This document shows, one piece after another, positions 19,201 through 31,100 of a stretch of DNA of 40,591 bases. Both the position numbers and the translations under genes were made by a program. This DNA is from Mnemiopsis leidyi (lineage: Eukaryota > Ctenophora > Tentaculata > Lobata > Bolinopsidae): assembly GCA_000226015.1 (NCBI GenBank), contig JH153697.1, positions 208,088 through 248,678 on the forward strand. Direction: 5' to 3'. The stretch's first letter is position 1, and the number at the start of each line of letters is the position of its first letter. The notes beneath the pieces are model-generated. The model was not told where the DNA came from, ran no database searches, and worked only from the letters and a program-made list of their open reading frames with translations.

Positions 19201-22200
19201 TTTTTTTAATTCAACCTGAACTTTGTAACACGGTAGATCGATGTGTCGGTTAAACTTGAGCAATGAGCATAAAACGAAAGATTTTGTCTCGCGTTGAACT
19301 TGACTGTGGAAACTAAAGTCAAAGAGAATCCAGTTGTAAGAACTGAGAGTGAAACAGAAAGTGAAACAGAAAGTGAAACTGAAAGTGAAACTGAAACTAA
19401 AACTGAAACTTCATGTGAGATGGTACGTTGTGGGTGTTGTCCTCGGTTCACAAGAAAAAGACCTCCGTCAGATTCCTACATGAGTTCGGACGAGGACGAA
19501 ATTGGACCGCAAATCAACTTCTCCAACTCTTCATCCAGTGTTCCGGACTTCGAGAGAAAAATATCGCTCAGGAGGAATATTAAGGTTACTGCTTTTTATG
19601 GCTATTGGTTTATTGGTTTATTAACCGGGTGAATATCATATCTCTTGCCGTCAAGTATAACTAAGTCACTTAAATTATTCCATATCTAATTCTAGAAATA
19701 CGATTGCAAAGCTCGGAGCACACAGGTGCGAGTGATCGGTATACTTTATCTGACATGTGATGTAATTGCAGCAAAAACCATCAAATTTACTGCGAGTATT
19801 ATATGTTAAAGTGTAGACGGTTATGGGTTAGTCAGACGCATCAGTTAACGCTATCATTCAAGTCTGCAGCCGTCGTACGCGATTATTCTTGTTTTATCCG
19901 GCTTCTATCAGTGTCACTGTTTCTCCTTATCATTGCTTATGTCAATCTAAGACGTTGCTTGTGCGCAGAGAATTTATCTTTCTTTGCATTTCTGCTGAGT
20001 CAAAGTGCTTTCTCGGGTCAAGATCTTGTAAAACTTATAGTGCGCCTAAAATGTGCACCCCGGTATACAAACTCCATGCTATACATACAAAACATGCACA
20101 GTAGATGTACTGGTACACACATGACACATATGTAATGACGTAGTATAATGGTCAGTGTAGATACCTATACTACTCTCTCTACTCTCGTTCTACGGAAGAA
20201 TCGGAAATTTTAAAACGTTACAACGGAAATTTACCATGAATCAATTAGATATCCAAGTGTCGCAGGAAATATTATCGCGAAATAACCATAACACAGATTA
20301 CTGCCCAGATCTGTGCATATCACTCTTAGTTCTCCTCAAAGTTTCAATCTGATATTTCCCTTAGTTCCCCCCAAAGTTTCAATCTGATATTTCCCTTAAT
20401 CTGACACCGATCCGCTGCTGTCATCTTGCAACTAATACGGGCTAGTACTAAAAGTATGGCATAATGACATACGAATTGCAGCTGAATATTTCGGTAATAT
20501 ACGAAATTTCTGAGTAACGTCTCTCTCTTTCTCTCTCATATTGAAGCTTCGACGTACTGTTTTGCGAGAGTTGTATTGAAGATATCTGTTGCATAACATC
20601 TCTTAATCAACTTGATCATCTTGCATCACCCTTTGTCATATCTGTCTCCTGCACCAAAGTTTCATCTCCTTATATGGTATAATTGATGGGAGACGTCTCT
20701 GTTAACATGGTGATTGTTGCGCAAGTACGGGATGTCGTGTCGACTTGCAGAGTTTGTAGCTACCTCACACAAGACTAAAGAATCATACTACACCATCACA
20801 GTATAATCACAGTATAATCACACTATAATCACACTATAATCACACTATAAAATTACTAAAATCACACTTTAATCACACTACACCATCAAACTATACTAAC
20901 ACACTACACTATCATAAACTAGTCTATCAATATCACCCCAGGCCCCCGAACCGTCTGGACTACTTCATTTTGTGACACTGACAAGTATTCAAGAAGAAAT
21001 ATAAGTATATACCGTAGTATTATTTACCCGTAGGGCATATGCATTTAAAAGGTTTTTGAAAATCAATATTGATCATCGATGACTCATCGATGATCGTATA
21101 TTGATCATCATAAACGGTGTTGATCATCGATGAGTCATCGATGATCAATATTGATTTTCAAAAACCTTTTAAATGCATATGCCACCCGTAGTATTATTTA
21201 CCCGTAGTAGTATGTTCCGTCTAAAACACTGATATAGAGAAGATATAGAGACGATATCAGATAAGATATCAGATAAGATCAATGCAATGCTAATCTAACT
21301 ATGAGTCTGACTCTAACTCTAACCCTGAGTCAGTACGTAACTAAGATCATCACCTCCACCCCAACACAAACACTACAAACACGAATACTTCCCTAACATA
21401 ACGAATTAGAATACACCACACTTGTCACTACGCTATACACCCATCTAGTAGTCCATCTGGTAAAGTTATAACATATCCCCAGTCTTATCTAGCTAGCTTG
21501 GTCGTGTTTATCGTTATCATAATATTACACGAAGTACAATACACTGTATAGTACATAGGGCTGGTATAGCATGTCTTATCAGTTGGTAAGACATCGGTAG
21601 CCAGCTTGCTGCGGTTATTGGCAGGGTTCATGTTACAGTGATTTGTCGCTTCAGTAGCGCAGCTTGCTTTCTGTGTTTGTTTACGTTAACTGCTGGTACC
21701 TTGCTGCTTCCTACTCCTGGTGTTGTGTGCATATTATTTGGTATAAATATCCATACTATTCATAACTGCCATGTTATGTTTTGGCATGAATATCGAATTA
21801 AGTAGGTTGAATGCCGGGGCCGGTATCCATGTTCTACACTCGGAATCAGGATCGTTTTGTGAAGATTATGCCTAATTTGTCATCATATTCATGTTTGTCC
21901 AACTCGATACGTTTGAAGGGGAATCGTTAATGACAAAGATAATTTGATACCTGTATCTTTTATGGCTCGTGCCCACTATCTTTAAATATTTGCGTTCAAT
22001 CGAAACTTAGAGCTGAAACCCATAAAATTATTATCCCTCATTAATCAATCCCCAAATGGTTAATCCTAAAAACTCCTGCTCAGATCTAAATGCCCTAACT
22101 GAGCCTCCTCTTCTAAACTGGACATTGCAACCCCCCTCCCCCGAGAGAACTATTATTTTGACGACATCAAATTACCAACCTGAATCCCTCATTCTCCTCA

Positions 22201-25200
22201 TTCCATCCTCCCACAATCCTCTTTTGTATTGTTGTATTGACGTTTTGTATTGTACGTTTTGTATTGTTGGACACGTCGTGCAATTCAGTGTACATTGTTT
22301 GTATCTGTGTATCAGATCGTTGTATAATCTCTAAGTGAGTAGTTCTGTCAATTTGTTTAGTGGCTCCTTGGATCAGCCGTGCGATTGAAGCTATGCGATC
22401 TATACACTATACTGCTTTTTGTACACTGTAATGCTTTAAGTACACTATACGTAATGAAAAATCCTACATTAAAGTGTACATTGTACAATATAAAGTTACA
22501 CAGTGAACAACCTTGCATTGTGTGTTGTGTTTTGTTATATTGTGTAAGTACATTGTATATCATGTACTTAGTTTCAACCCATACCTAAACAAACAGGGCT
22601 GTACTTAGCTACGACTATTGTACATAACATTGTTAACTACAACTATACATTGTACATTGTTAACTACGACTACATATGTTCCACTGTTTATACAGTGTTA
22701 TAGAACACTGTTTACAGAACAGCCCCTATCAAACACTCGACATAGAATACTAAGTAATGTACACGTATTTGACAGCGTACAATGTAGTACATCCAGCACT
22801 TCAGTAAAGCTACTAAGTGCTCCTCTAGTGACTAGTGTTGTTACATTTGAGAGGCATGAAGCCGTGTTTCGAGCGACAGCATGCTCACTACGATCAAGGA
22901 TCAAGCTTGAGTCGGAGAATGAGACTTTGCTCGGTACGATTAATTACTGATCCCTTCTTTGCTTCTTTTGATTTATTGACAAAATTCAAACATTTGATGC
23001 CCTTTCTAGTTTGTGTATTTTTCTGATATTTACCTGGTTGTTCAAGTTGGTAGTGGTATGTTTTTCAGTTTTATAGTTCAATTTTGCTGTTATACGATTG
23101 TTTAACGGACTTTAAGAAAAATGAAGTTGCCATAGCAACTGGTTAAACTTAGAGGCTGTAGCAGCGGTCTGTACTTTACACTACTTACCACCAATGTTAA
23201 ATATTTAACGGATTTAGATTTACATTTGCTGTACAATATAGAACGCTTAAGTTTGGGCGATTTGGATGTTTCACATCGCACTAAACGGATGTACATTCTA
23301 CAATGTACATTGTAGAACTAGATCTTACAAAATACTGTGCTGGCCCATGTCATTATAAACGCCGGCCCGAACAGATGACTTGCAACATTTTTATTGTGTT
23401 TACTGAAATAGTTATTATCATACGATAAAATTACTTAATATGTGCACATGTCTCACAACGTGTCTCACAACGTGTCTCACAACATGTCTCACAACATGTC
23501 TCACAACGTGTCTCACAACATGTCTCACAACGTGTCTCACAACGTGTCTCACAACATGTCTCACAACGTGTCTCACAACATGTCTCACAACGTGTCTCAC
23601 AGCGTGTCTCACAACGTGTCTTACAACATGTCTCACAACAGCTGTATTGCAGATTAAAGAGTTCGAGGATGACATGGAGAAACGAACAAAACGTCTGCAC
23701 ACTCAGCTGGAGGAGCTGACTGAACTTGTAGACTCTCTCGAGATTGACAGGTAGATACACACGTATATATTTACATACAATGTATATACATGTACATGTA
23801 TTTACGTATATATACATATAATTAGATTTTTCAGGTAAGTATGAGGTATATATCTCTACAATGTATAAAATGTTGTACAAGTGTGGAATACATCAAGTGT
23901 ACATAGCATGCACCTATACACCTGCACATCGAAATGTGTCTATCTTATCTTCTTAGCTGTTACCAAGCAATGGCAACAATCTACAAATTGTTACTATAAG
24001 TAACATTTCAGACATGAGCTGATAGGAGAGGGGCTGATAGCAGATGATCCAGATACCCTGATATTATCAGACGAGGCGATCAGACGAAGATATGACATGA
24101 TCACAAAATACAGGTACACCTACTAACATGGAAAGTAAAATCTCCTACTTAAATTGGACTACATGAGTACATACTTAATAATTGTCTCTAGCCGACTTGG
24201 AAGTTAGCAATTATACTATTCCTGTCCACACAACCTCCAGTTTCAGTGGAACTTTACCCTTATTCATACACTGTTACTATGTATATTCCACCAGGAGCGA
24301 AGTTAACGACAACATGTCTACATCCATCGACCTGAAGCACCAGATAACACGACTTAACAGACTTCTGTTGAAGGAGGATTCTGTTCACGAGTCTATTTCG
24401 CAACATTTCGACTCTCCCAAACCCTCCTCGCTACAGGTACTTTCAAACTTTATTGCACTCTTCGCATCTTGCGTTACAACTAGCGTTACAACTAGCGTTA
24501 CATCTAACGTTACATCTAGCGTTACATCTAGCGTTACATCTAGCGTAACATCTAACGTTACAACTAGCGTTACATCTAACGTAACATTTAGCAGTACATC
24601 TAGTGTTACATCTAACGTTACATTCAGCGTTAAATGCAATGTGAAGAATGCATCATGGTCAGGTGTCAAGTGAAAGTTTATTTCAATAAGTTACATTACT
24701 AACTGGAAGTTCACATGAATAGTCTCTAATCTCCGCCCCGTTTTACGAACCCATATCTGCAGGTGCTGAAAAGAGAACTATCTCGACTACAGCAACTCAA
24801 ACAAGAGAAACTGGAGGCGTATGTAGCGGGACTCAGGGAGGAGATTGTTAACTTTCAGAAACTCTGCTTTCAGACCAGATGCGAGGTTTGTTTGAAAGTT
24901 ACATAACTTTCAACTTAGCGGGAACTGAGTACTGACAACTGAGTTTCAACTGATTTAGTTTTACCCTTGCTTTGAATGGAATTTCAACTCTTGTATTTGA
25001 TAAAATTTAAGATCACACCCTAAAGTCTAACTTAGCCCAATATCCAGGTATCTAGCAGTTCAGAAACAGCACTAAGTAGAGATCACGAGCTGAAGACGAG
25101 CTCGACAGACACTCTGGACCTACCTGACATTATCTTAGACGATATCGAGAATAAGAACCACTCCAACAGTAACAGTAACAGTAACAGTAACAACTTGATA

Positions 25201-26276
25201 TTCGGGTCAGATAAAGTGGACAGTGAGATGTCTGAGAACGGAGGTAGAGTGGGAGACTGCGTGCCGGAGCTCGAGGAAGAGTTAGAGATTTGGGAATCTT
25301 TCTACAGAAGTAACTATGATGTGTTCGAGCTGATTCGGAAGTGGAAGGAACTCAATGATAGGTGGGAGATTTTCAGATAACTGCTCATTATGACATTACA
25401 ATGTTAATTGAATGTTTTACATTGACTTGTAGAGCGGAAGTAGAATCTATGATCTATACCTGAGATTTCTAAAACTTGATAAAAACAACAGAACCTCCAA
25501 CCACACCACTTTTTCCCACTATATTACCAAATCTATCGAAATACACCGACCAGTAACCACGTCACCACACTATATCAAACCATCTCTTCAGATTTGCCGA
25601 GTTAGAAACGCCCTCTCCAGACAAGTACAACAACAGAGGTGGATCGCTGTTACAGTCCCAGAAGGAGGCAGCTAAAATATCCAAGGAAATTCCTAAAATT
25701 GAGAGCAAAGTTCTGGCGGAGATGGACAAAACTATCGGAGAGGTAAACATTTCCTCCTTGCAACGTACAGTAACTACTTACTTCGTTTGTTAAATATTCT
25801 ATGCTGTAGAAGAAGTAACAGTATCCTTCACTTCTTTCTTTAGGCCTTAGGTACAACAAGTAGAGTGTAGACATTAGATTGACACAAAGTTTAACTACAA
25901 CATCTCTTTGCAGGAGATCCGAATCAACGGGCTGAGCCTTGAAGACTACTTCCTCGAAAACCGAGCCACGACCTCCCTCACTCGTCTGAACAGTCTGCGG
26001 AGATCCCGGAAAAAGTCCGGCAAAGGAACGCGAAATTCCCCCTCCGGCGAAGACAGCCGAATAGAAAGGACTAGAAGTTTGCGAGAAAAGTCTAGTCCGG
26101 AAGCCAGAAACTGTCGTCTGAAATCCATGTCATCACCGAGATCCAGTGTCAATGTTGCAGACAGTAAGAGTAGTATAGACTCCAGAAATTCATACGGTCC
26201 AACTGCAACTGCTAGGCGATCTATGAGGAAGAGGGTATCTCGAGAAGCTGGTCTTGATAGAGTGGGCTTGAAATGA
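16296..26276 (+). CDS. PRC1: Protein regulator of cytokinesis 1 (PRC1/Ase1/MAP65 family), eleven exons
   Basis: Homodimeric crosslinker of antiparallel microtubules that builds the spindle midzone and recruits kinesin-4 for cytokinesis. Coding exons: 16296-16382, 16893-16980, 17411-17607, 17914-18033, 23653-23750, 24012-24113, 24295-24436, 24763-24885, 25048-25361, 25592-25742, 25914-26276. Phases agree throughout and give 594 aa (human 620). The N-terminus (GILRLQETWNEIGV) matches the PRC1 dimerisation segment. A long charged coiled-coil rod follows. The microtubule-binding spectrin domain is marked by KWKELNDRFAEL and the NRGGSLL motif (Arg439), an invariant PRC1 signature. Exon 11 encodes a basic, Ser/Arg-rich tail (about 485-594) as in other family members. 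SPDK at 432-435 fits the Cdk consensus. An Asn-Ser repeat (357-368) interrupts a weakly conserved region. Exon 9 must end at 25361; reading through gives a stop within six codons. Minisatellites fill introns 1, 3, 4 and 7. A possible AATAAA lies at 26794. Confidence 0.94.
16680..16876 (+). repeat. 14-bp AT-rich minisatellite in PRC1 intron 1
   Basis: About 13 imperfect copies of a unit like GAACTAATTAAAAT run up to 16 bases before the exon 2 acceptor (AG at 16891-16892). Confidence 0.85.
17622..17812 (+). repeat. 27-bp pyrimidine-rich minisatellite in PRC1 intron 3
   Basis: About seven copies of a unit containing CTTTCTTCTGCCATCATAGC fill most of the intron from 15 bases after the exon 3 donor. 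The reverse frame is open through it only because the period is a multiple of three. Confidence 0.9.
19344..19410 (+). repeat. 12-bp purine-rich repeat, open on both strands
   Basis: About five copies of GAAAGTGAAACA/T. The plus strand reads Glu-Ser-Glu-Thr units in frame with the candidate nested gene; the minus strand reads Val-Ser-Leu-Ser units, a by-product of the period being a multiple of three. Confidence 0.85.
19420..21004 (+). CDS. Candidate small nested gene in PRC1 intron 4, unrecognised
   Basis: Three phase-compatible segments can be joined: 19420-19584, 19696-19725 (30 nt) and 20942-21004. They give 85 aa starting MVRCGCCPRF and ending TSIQEEI. The N-terminal CGCC cluster could be palmitoylated. 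An acidic Ser/Asp stretch (SSDEDE, 22-27), a Ser run (35-40) and an RKIS motif, a possible PKA site, follow. The 30-nt segment has a fair acceptor (AATTCTAG) and donor (CACAG|GTGCGA); the third segment follows ATATCACCCCAG. The first donor (AAG|GTTACT) is weak. Upstream of the ATG the same frame stays open through a 12-bp repeat encoding ETES units, so the true start may be upstream or in another exon. I recognise no family. The 30-nt segment is phase 0/0 and could instead be a cassette exon of PRC1. Confidence 0.33.
20795..20875 (+). repeat. 11-bp tandem repeat in PRC1 intron 4
   Basis: Six or more copies of ATCACACTATA, starting as CACAGTATAAT and decaying towards the right. Confidence 0.8.
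21034..21183. mobile_element. Foldback MITE: perfect 62-bp inverted repeats with 8-bp target duplication
   Basis: The element is 150 bp: two 62-bp arms, exact reverse complements of each other (left arm starts GGCATATGCATTTAAAAGG), around a 26-base loop. It is flanked on both sides by ACCCGTAG (21026-21033 and 21184-21191), an 8-bp target site duplication of the size made by hAT-type transposases. The arm ends contain GATGACTCATC, itself a palindrome. No transposase is encoded. The perfect arms imply a recent insertion. It lies in PRC1 intron 4, just downstream of the third segment of the candidate nested gene. Confidence 0.9.
22600..22700 (+). repeat. Decayed TACATTGT-type repeats in PRC1 intron 4
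   Basis: Irregular repeats of TACATTGT and TTAACTACAACTA occur here and are scattered over 22200-22800. The remainder of 21200-23440 holds no exon I can support. Confidence 0.6.
23447..23640 (+). repeat. 12-bp minisatellite abutting the PRC1 exon 5 acceptor
   Basis: About sixteen copies of TGTCTCACAACG/A end 12 bases before the exon 5 acceptor (AG at 23651-23652). Each copy contains CTCAC, a match to the YTNAY branch-point consensus. All frames on both strands stay largely open because the unit is 12 bases; these are not genes. Confidence 0.93.
24471..24635 (+). repeat. 12-bp minisatellite in PRC1 intron 7
   Basis: About thirteen copies of AGCGTTACATCT with C/T and A/G variants, beginning 34 bases after the exon 7 donor. 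Confidence 0.92.
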
Positions 26277-27159
26277 CCTAATCAGCTGGTGAACCTTTCT
26301 TGTTTTCAGATTCTTGAGCAAACCACACAGTACACGACAGCTTGTTCAGATCCGTGGAAGTCCAGGCGTGCCCTTTGTTCAGACAACGTATTTGGTACAA
26401 TCAAGAGATAGCAACGCCATATATGGAATAATTAGCAGTTACAGCCTGATTAGTTGGGAGACGATAAGGATGGTTCACGTAAGGATGGTTCACGTAAGGA
26501 TGGTTTAAGTTGATTATTCAGAAGAAAATTAAGTTCGATACGATAGTCCGTTCAGAAGAAAATTTGCGTTGCTGGTTTGTTTTTCCTTTACTTTTAGCCC
26601 GAGACAAAGTCTTAGGTTCCGCCATGTTCAGTTTAGTTTTTAGTGTACAGATTTTTTGTTCAGTGTGAATTTATTCTATTGTATGTAAAGATCGAGTGTA
26701 CAAATACCACAATATCTAATCAAACTGTATTCAATGTTTCACATTACAAATATACAAAAAGTTTAAATACCAATAATCTACTAATAGATCGAAAATAAAT
26801 TAAGACGATGAAAACAGAAAATCCTTGTAAGGAGACACATAACTGGGAAACCAGATATCAGGAACGCAATCTTGCCTTCTTAAAAATGGGAATTGAAATT
26901 GGGGGATGAAATCAAATAACACTAAAAATTACATGCGAAAAATCCCTCACAATAAATTCCTTTTAGAAGATCCTAATTTCAATAAAACCATCTCTTCAAA
27001 AAGTATGAATAAGGCTGCAAGCACAGAAATTCTGTTCAAGCAAAAGTTTCAGAGCTTCAACTGGAATCCGAGGGATCATCAGGAGGGCGAGAGATTTAAA
27101 TCAAAACTTTAGTCCCAGTACATAATTCAGGAGTCCTTAAGTCTAAACTAAAATTCCTT
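26277..27159. other. Gap between convergent PRC1 and ATP synthase f genes
   Basis: This holds the two 3' ends. It includes three copies of AAGGATGGTTCACGT at 26467-26510, a plus-strand AATAAA at 26794 (candidate PRC1 polyadenylation signal) and a minus-strand AATAAA around 26670-26675 that could serve subunit f. A 68-codon open frame at 26906-27112 (+) has no recognisable features and is not called. Confidence 0.6.
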
Positions 27160-27539
27160 TTAATGGTGCTCCCTCCATGGCACCTGGTGTTTGTAGTTCA
27201 TGAGGAAGCCGGTGCCAACCAACAAAGCTGTGATGTGAAAGAAGGGTCGAATAGTGCTCTTGTTCGTTATGTACTTCTGAGGAGAAAAGTTGATAAACTG
27301 AGGGCTAATCGGTATTTCAGTGAAGTAATGAATTAAGTTGGACAAGTACGAATTAATTCATTTCAGTGGACCAAGTTCTGTCTAAAAAGAAGTAAATTTG
27401 TTACAATATTTCAAGTGTGATTCACCTTGTCATAAGCTTTAGCCCACGTCATTAGCTGTCTGCTAACTCTTTCTGGCTGTAGATTCTTCTCGGCCCATTT
27501 TCCTACATCTTTGAGAGGAACATCTGCTATAGGTTCCAT
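27160..27539 (-). CDS. ATP5MF: Mitochondrial ATP synthase subunit f, two exons
   Basis: Small membrane subunit of the Fo sector of mitochondrial F1Fo-ATP synthase, in the inner membrane near subunit a at the dimer interface. Exons (minus): 27539-27426 and 27276-27160, joined in phase 0 across a 149-bp intron; product 76 aa (animal orthologues about 88-107). The N-terminal ADVPLKDVGKW segment corresponds to the matrix-side region of animal subunit f. The block YDKKYI...IRPFFHITALLVG...MNYKH, with one transmembrane helix (about 49-66) followed by a basic, His-rich C-terminus, matches the insect and vertebrate proteins closely. It is the last gene of the minus-strand run, 643 bp below the U2AF1 stop, with an acceptor one base before the ATG. 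It is shorter at the N-terminus than most homologues. Confidence 0.88.
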
Positions 27540-27555
27540 GCTGGTAAGAAGTACT
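27540..27555 (-). promoter_or_regulatory. 3' splice acceptor directly upstream of the subunit f ATG
   Basis: On the minus strand ACTTCTTACCAG ends at 27541, one base before the ATG. Minus-strand AATAAA motifs near 27557, 27620 and 27677 lie just upstream; those at 27620 and 27677 are well placed to be the 3'-end signal of the preceding gene in an operon-like arrangement. Confidence 0.55.
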
Positions 27556-28185
27556 GTTTATTCTAATTGTATATAATTTATCTGTTATGACAAGATCATA
27601 ATTTCACAGTTCGTAGATTTATTCTAACTAATTGTATATAATTTATCTGTTATGACAAGATCATTGCAGTTCGTAGATTTTATTTTCAGATATTAGCAGA
27701 TGATTAGAGAGTGGGGTTTAGAGGAAGTTAAACAAATTCGTAGAAACCTAGCTTAAACGGATCAATTGTTTACACAGGTCATTTCTGTCATGAGGCATGT
27801 TAAATTTAAAATCTCAAAGATTGCTAGAAACATTTAAAGGTTGAATACAATAATGACTGAAAAAACTAGGACTATGAAGAAATTCTATCATAAATAGAAC
27901 CCTGCTAGGTAAGACTACATCAAGACTTAATTACGGTGCTTCGTTGGACAAAGTTTCTTTAAGAGACCTTAAAATGTAAAAACATTATTAGTAAAAGAAC
28001 CCGTGGTATCTCAACAATTGACACGACATAATCGTAATACAACAATCACAACTGTCACAAAACTCCAGACTGGTAAAATGTCCTGTCTCTGTATTGCGCA
28101 TGATAAATAATAAGATATGAAACAGTTCATAGTTAATATACACGAGGTATGAAAGCGGTGACGTCACAGGTAGTCTAGTGACTTG

Positions 28186-31100
28186 CTAGTACCTCCGTCT
28201 GTCTCTACTTCTGTCTTTATCCCTGAAATATTAACTTGTTTACTTGTCAATGACAGAAATATTAACTTGTTACTGACAGAATTTCAAAGTCGAAGCGAGA
28301 AGAACAACTGCCTACCGACTAAGCTAAGCTCTCTTTAAGTCTTTATGAAATTGGATATTTCAAACAGAAACTGCAACTCTCAAACAGAAACTGCAACTCT
28401 CAACAAGTATCTAACTATTGACTGATATTAAGCACAGTGTATTTACTCTTAGATAATTTGAGTAAATATTTGCCTACTAAGTCTACGTCCTATAACCGTT
28501 ACATACCATGCTACAAGCTAAGCTAAGCTGTTACAGTTACACCTGGTAAGTTACATACCTACTGTCGTGACCACCCCGAGACCCCCAGCCGCCTCTTCCG
28601 CCGCCCCCTCTCGGTCCTCCTCTTCCACCTTTGTTCCAGTCTGTGAAGTGCTGCACGGTTCTCACTCTGAAGAAATATGTTGTTTGTAAGTATAAGTAGT
28701 TTGTCTAAGAAATATGTTATTTATAGCTATAGCTAGTTTGTCTAAGAGATATGTTATTTATAAGTATAGCTAGTTTGTCTAAGAGATATGTTATTTATAA
28801 GTATAGCTAGTTTGTCTAAGAGATATGTTATTTATAGCTATAGCTAGTTTGTCTAAGACTTAAGTTAGTAACTGTGAAATGCTGCACTGTTCTCACATTG
28901 TAATTTAGTAAGTATAGTTTCGAAAAGAGTTAAAAAACTAGAAAATCCGTCCATGGTGGTTTCCGTTTTGATGAAAAATCAGAAGCCCTTAATGCGCTGT
29001 AATCCAATACACTTACCCTAAAGTTTTCTGCATATCCCGCGACAGTGTTTTGATGTGCATGAAGTTACAGAAACCGCCTCTAGAACATTCTCTGCAAGAG
29101 ATGTAACATTACACCACAAACACTCATATGTGTGAAAGGAGAAGCATCGAATTTGATATTTGGCGGGAAGTTAAATACTTAAGTTCACGTCAAATGGGAG
29201 TAAAGCGACAGAAAAGTTCTAGATTCCAGATGTAATACTTACGATAATTCGTGCTGTCTGCAGCTAGCTTCCCTGAAAAAACGGAAGATAAGATCGCATT
29301 CCATCAAAGTTACGGAGTCTCGCTGACGTTTAACATGGGGTACGCGAGAAGAAAGACCGCTAACGCGCGATCTTGCGCGCGTCAAAAATGCGGACGGTCC
29401 ATTGTGTTTGTGTGAGCATAAAAATTTACGCCGTACGTAAAGTTGACCGTTCTTTGTCATAAGCGGTTACTGTATGTGGAAATTCGTTCCGGATGGCAAA
29501 AGTGAAGTAAACACTAAACATAACCAAATGAAATAAATTATTAATAGTACCTTAGCCCTTGTTCTGAAAGTTAAATTTGAAGAATTCGTAACAATCAATT
29601 AGTCGCGGAATAAAATGTTTGTGAAACTTAATTCGTCAGTTAAATTTTGAACAACTTTTTCACTCAAGAATGTTCTTAAGGCTATTGAAAACCAACAGTG
29701 TTTATCGAAATAAGGTAAATCAAAGGCATGAATTAACTAAATAGTTGATACTTAAAAGTTGACAAGTGGTAATGGCGTATACGTATGCATGCATATTATG
29801 AGAAAGTATGCAGAATGTCTGAGTCACGCTGTATTATATACATATATTTTATACACGTAATTACATCACATGATAATGAAAACGTACCTGAAATCCGTTA
29901 CTGGCGACAATTCCGCGTATATTGGAGAACCGTTGTACCACCTGTTATTAAGGGCATCAACTGCTTTTTGGCAATCTTCTTCGCGGCGAAACTAAGGGGT
30001 TTTAGCCTGTGATGTAGTTGCAATGATGAAGTTTCATTTGTAAATATGTTGAAAAAGTTTCGCAAATCATAATTGGGGTAGGGGAAAATGTGGAATAATG
30101 GTAGACGGAGAATCTTAGATTAGACGGAGAATCTTATATTGCAGCAAAAGCCATAAATTATGGAACATTGATAATCAAATTAGGTAAATAACCGAACCCA
30201 GCCCTACCTTTACAAAATTAAATTAGTCTCATTGGACTGTCCTACTCAGGGGAGTAAAGAATTCGAAGATTTAAGGCCATGTCAAAACTTCAAACGAAAT
30301 CCATTTTAATTGTGACTTACCTTGCAATAAACATTACCAATTAAATGGTCGCCTAAATTCTCACACACGTTGAGTTCATCAATAGGGCCATACTGCACCA
30401 GGAGATATGAAATGTGTTATTGCATCAATCAGAGATAAACCTAGAGGTTAAGTCAACTTTAATCTTGATCGGCCATTTTGGACGTTTCGTGGGAATGTTT
30501 GCTTTAGTTGGAATTTGAAATATTTCATGTATCAAAAAGTATTAAGTAGGAATGTTTAAAACAAAGCAGTTAAAACTGACCTTTTCTTCTAGTTCACAGT
30601 AAATGTCTGCAAAGAATTCATCAAAGTGTTTTTGAACTGCTTCTTCGGTGAACTGTACCCCTGAAATGTAAAATAAGTTGAATATTTCACCCCTGAAATG
30701 TGAAATAAGTTGAAAATTTCACCAGATTATGTAGTACAATCTAATGTATTTCACCTCGTACTAACCAAGCAAGTTAAAAAGTTGCAAATCCATTTAAATT
30801 TGTTTCGTGCTCTACAACATCCACAAACTATAACCAGCTAATAAAATAATTAGTTATTTAGTAAGTTACACAATTATATTATTACTAAATCTGGACATTA
30901 CCTTGTTTCTGGAAATGTACAGGATTCTGGTACATGTGCAACAGTAAGAGTGTCTGACTGAATGTCGGCTTGTTGTGCTGTCTGGAGCACCGCTCTCCAT
31001 GACAACACGCTCCGATCTTGAAGTAAAACGGACAGTTCACCCTGGAGGGATTTAGTAATGTGATTATCTCTACGTTAAACACCGCGATTATCTCAACGTT

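Noticed and set aside
22770..22930. Possible exon with AG and GT flanks reading SVVTFERHEAVFRATA
   Set aside because: Interesting composition but no phase-compatible partner and no family; not enough to call.
23418..23880. Three frames of Cys/Thr/Arg or His/Val repeats
   Set aside because: Produced by the 12-bp minisatellite before PRC1 exon 5. Only the short PRC1 exon at 23653-23750 is coding.
24182..24673. 163-codon plus frame over PRC1 exon 7
   Set aside because: The true exon (24295-24436) shares this frame, but the right half is the 12-bp intronic repeat after a good donor at 24437.
26906..27112. 68-codon frame in the PRC1/subunit f gap
   Set aside because: No domain, no splice context, Asn/Lys-rich composition expected from AT-rich DNA.
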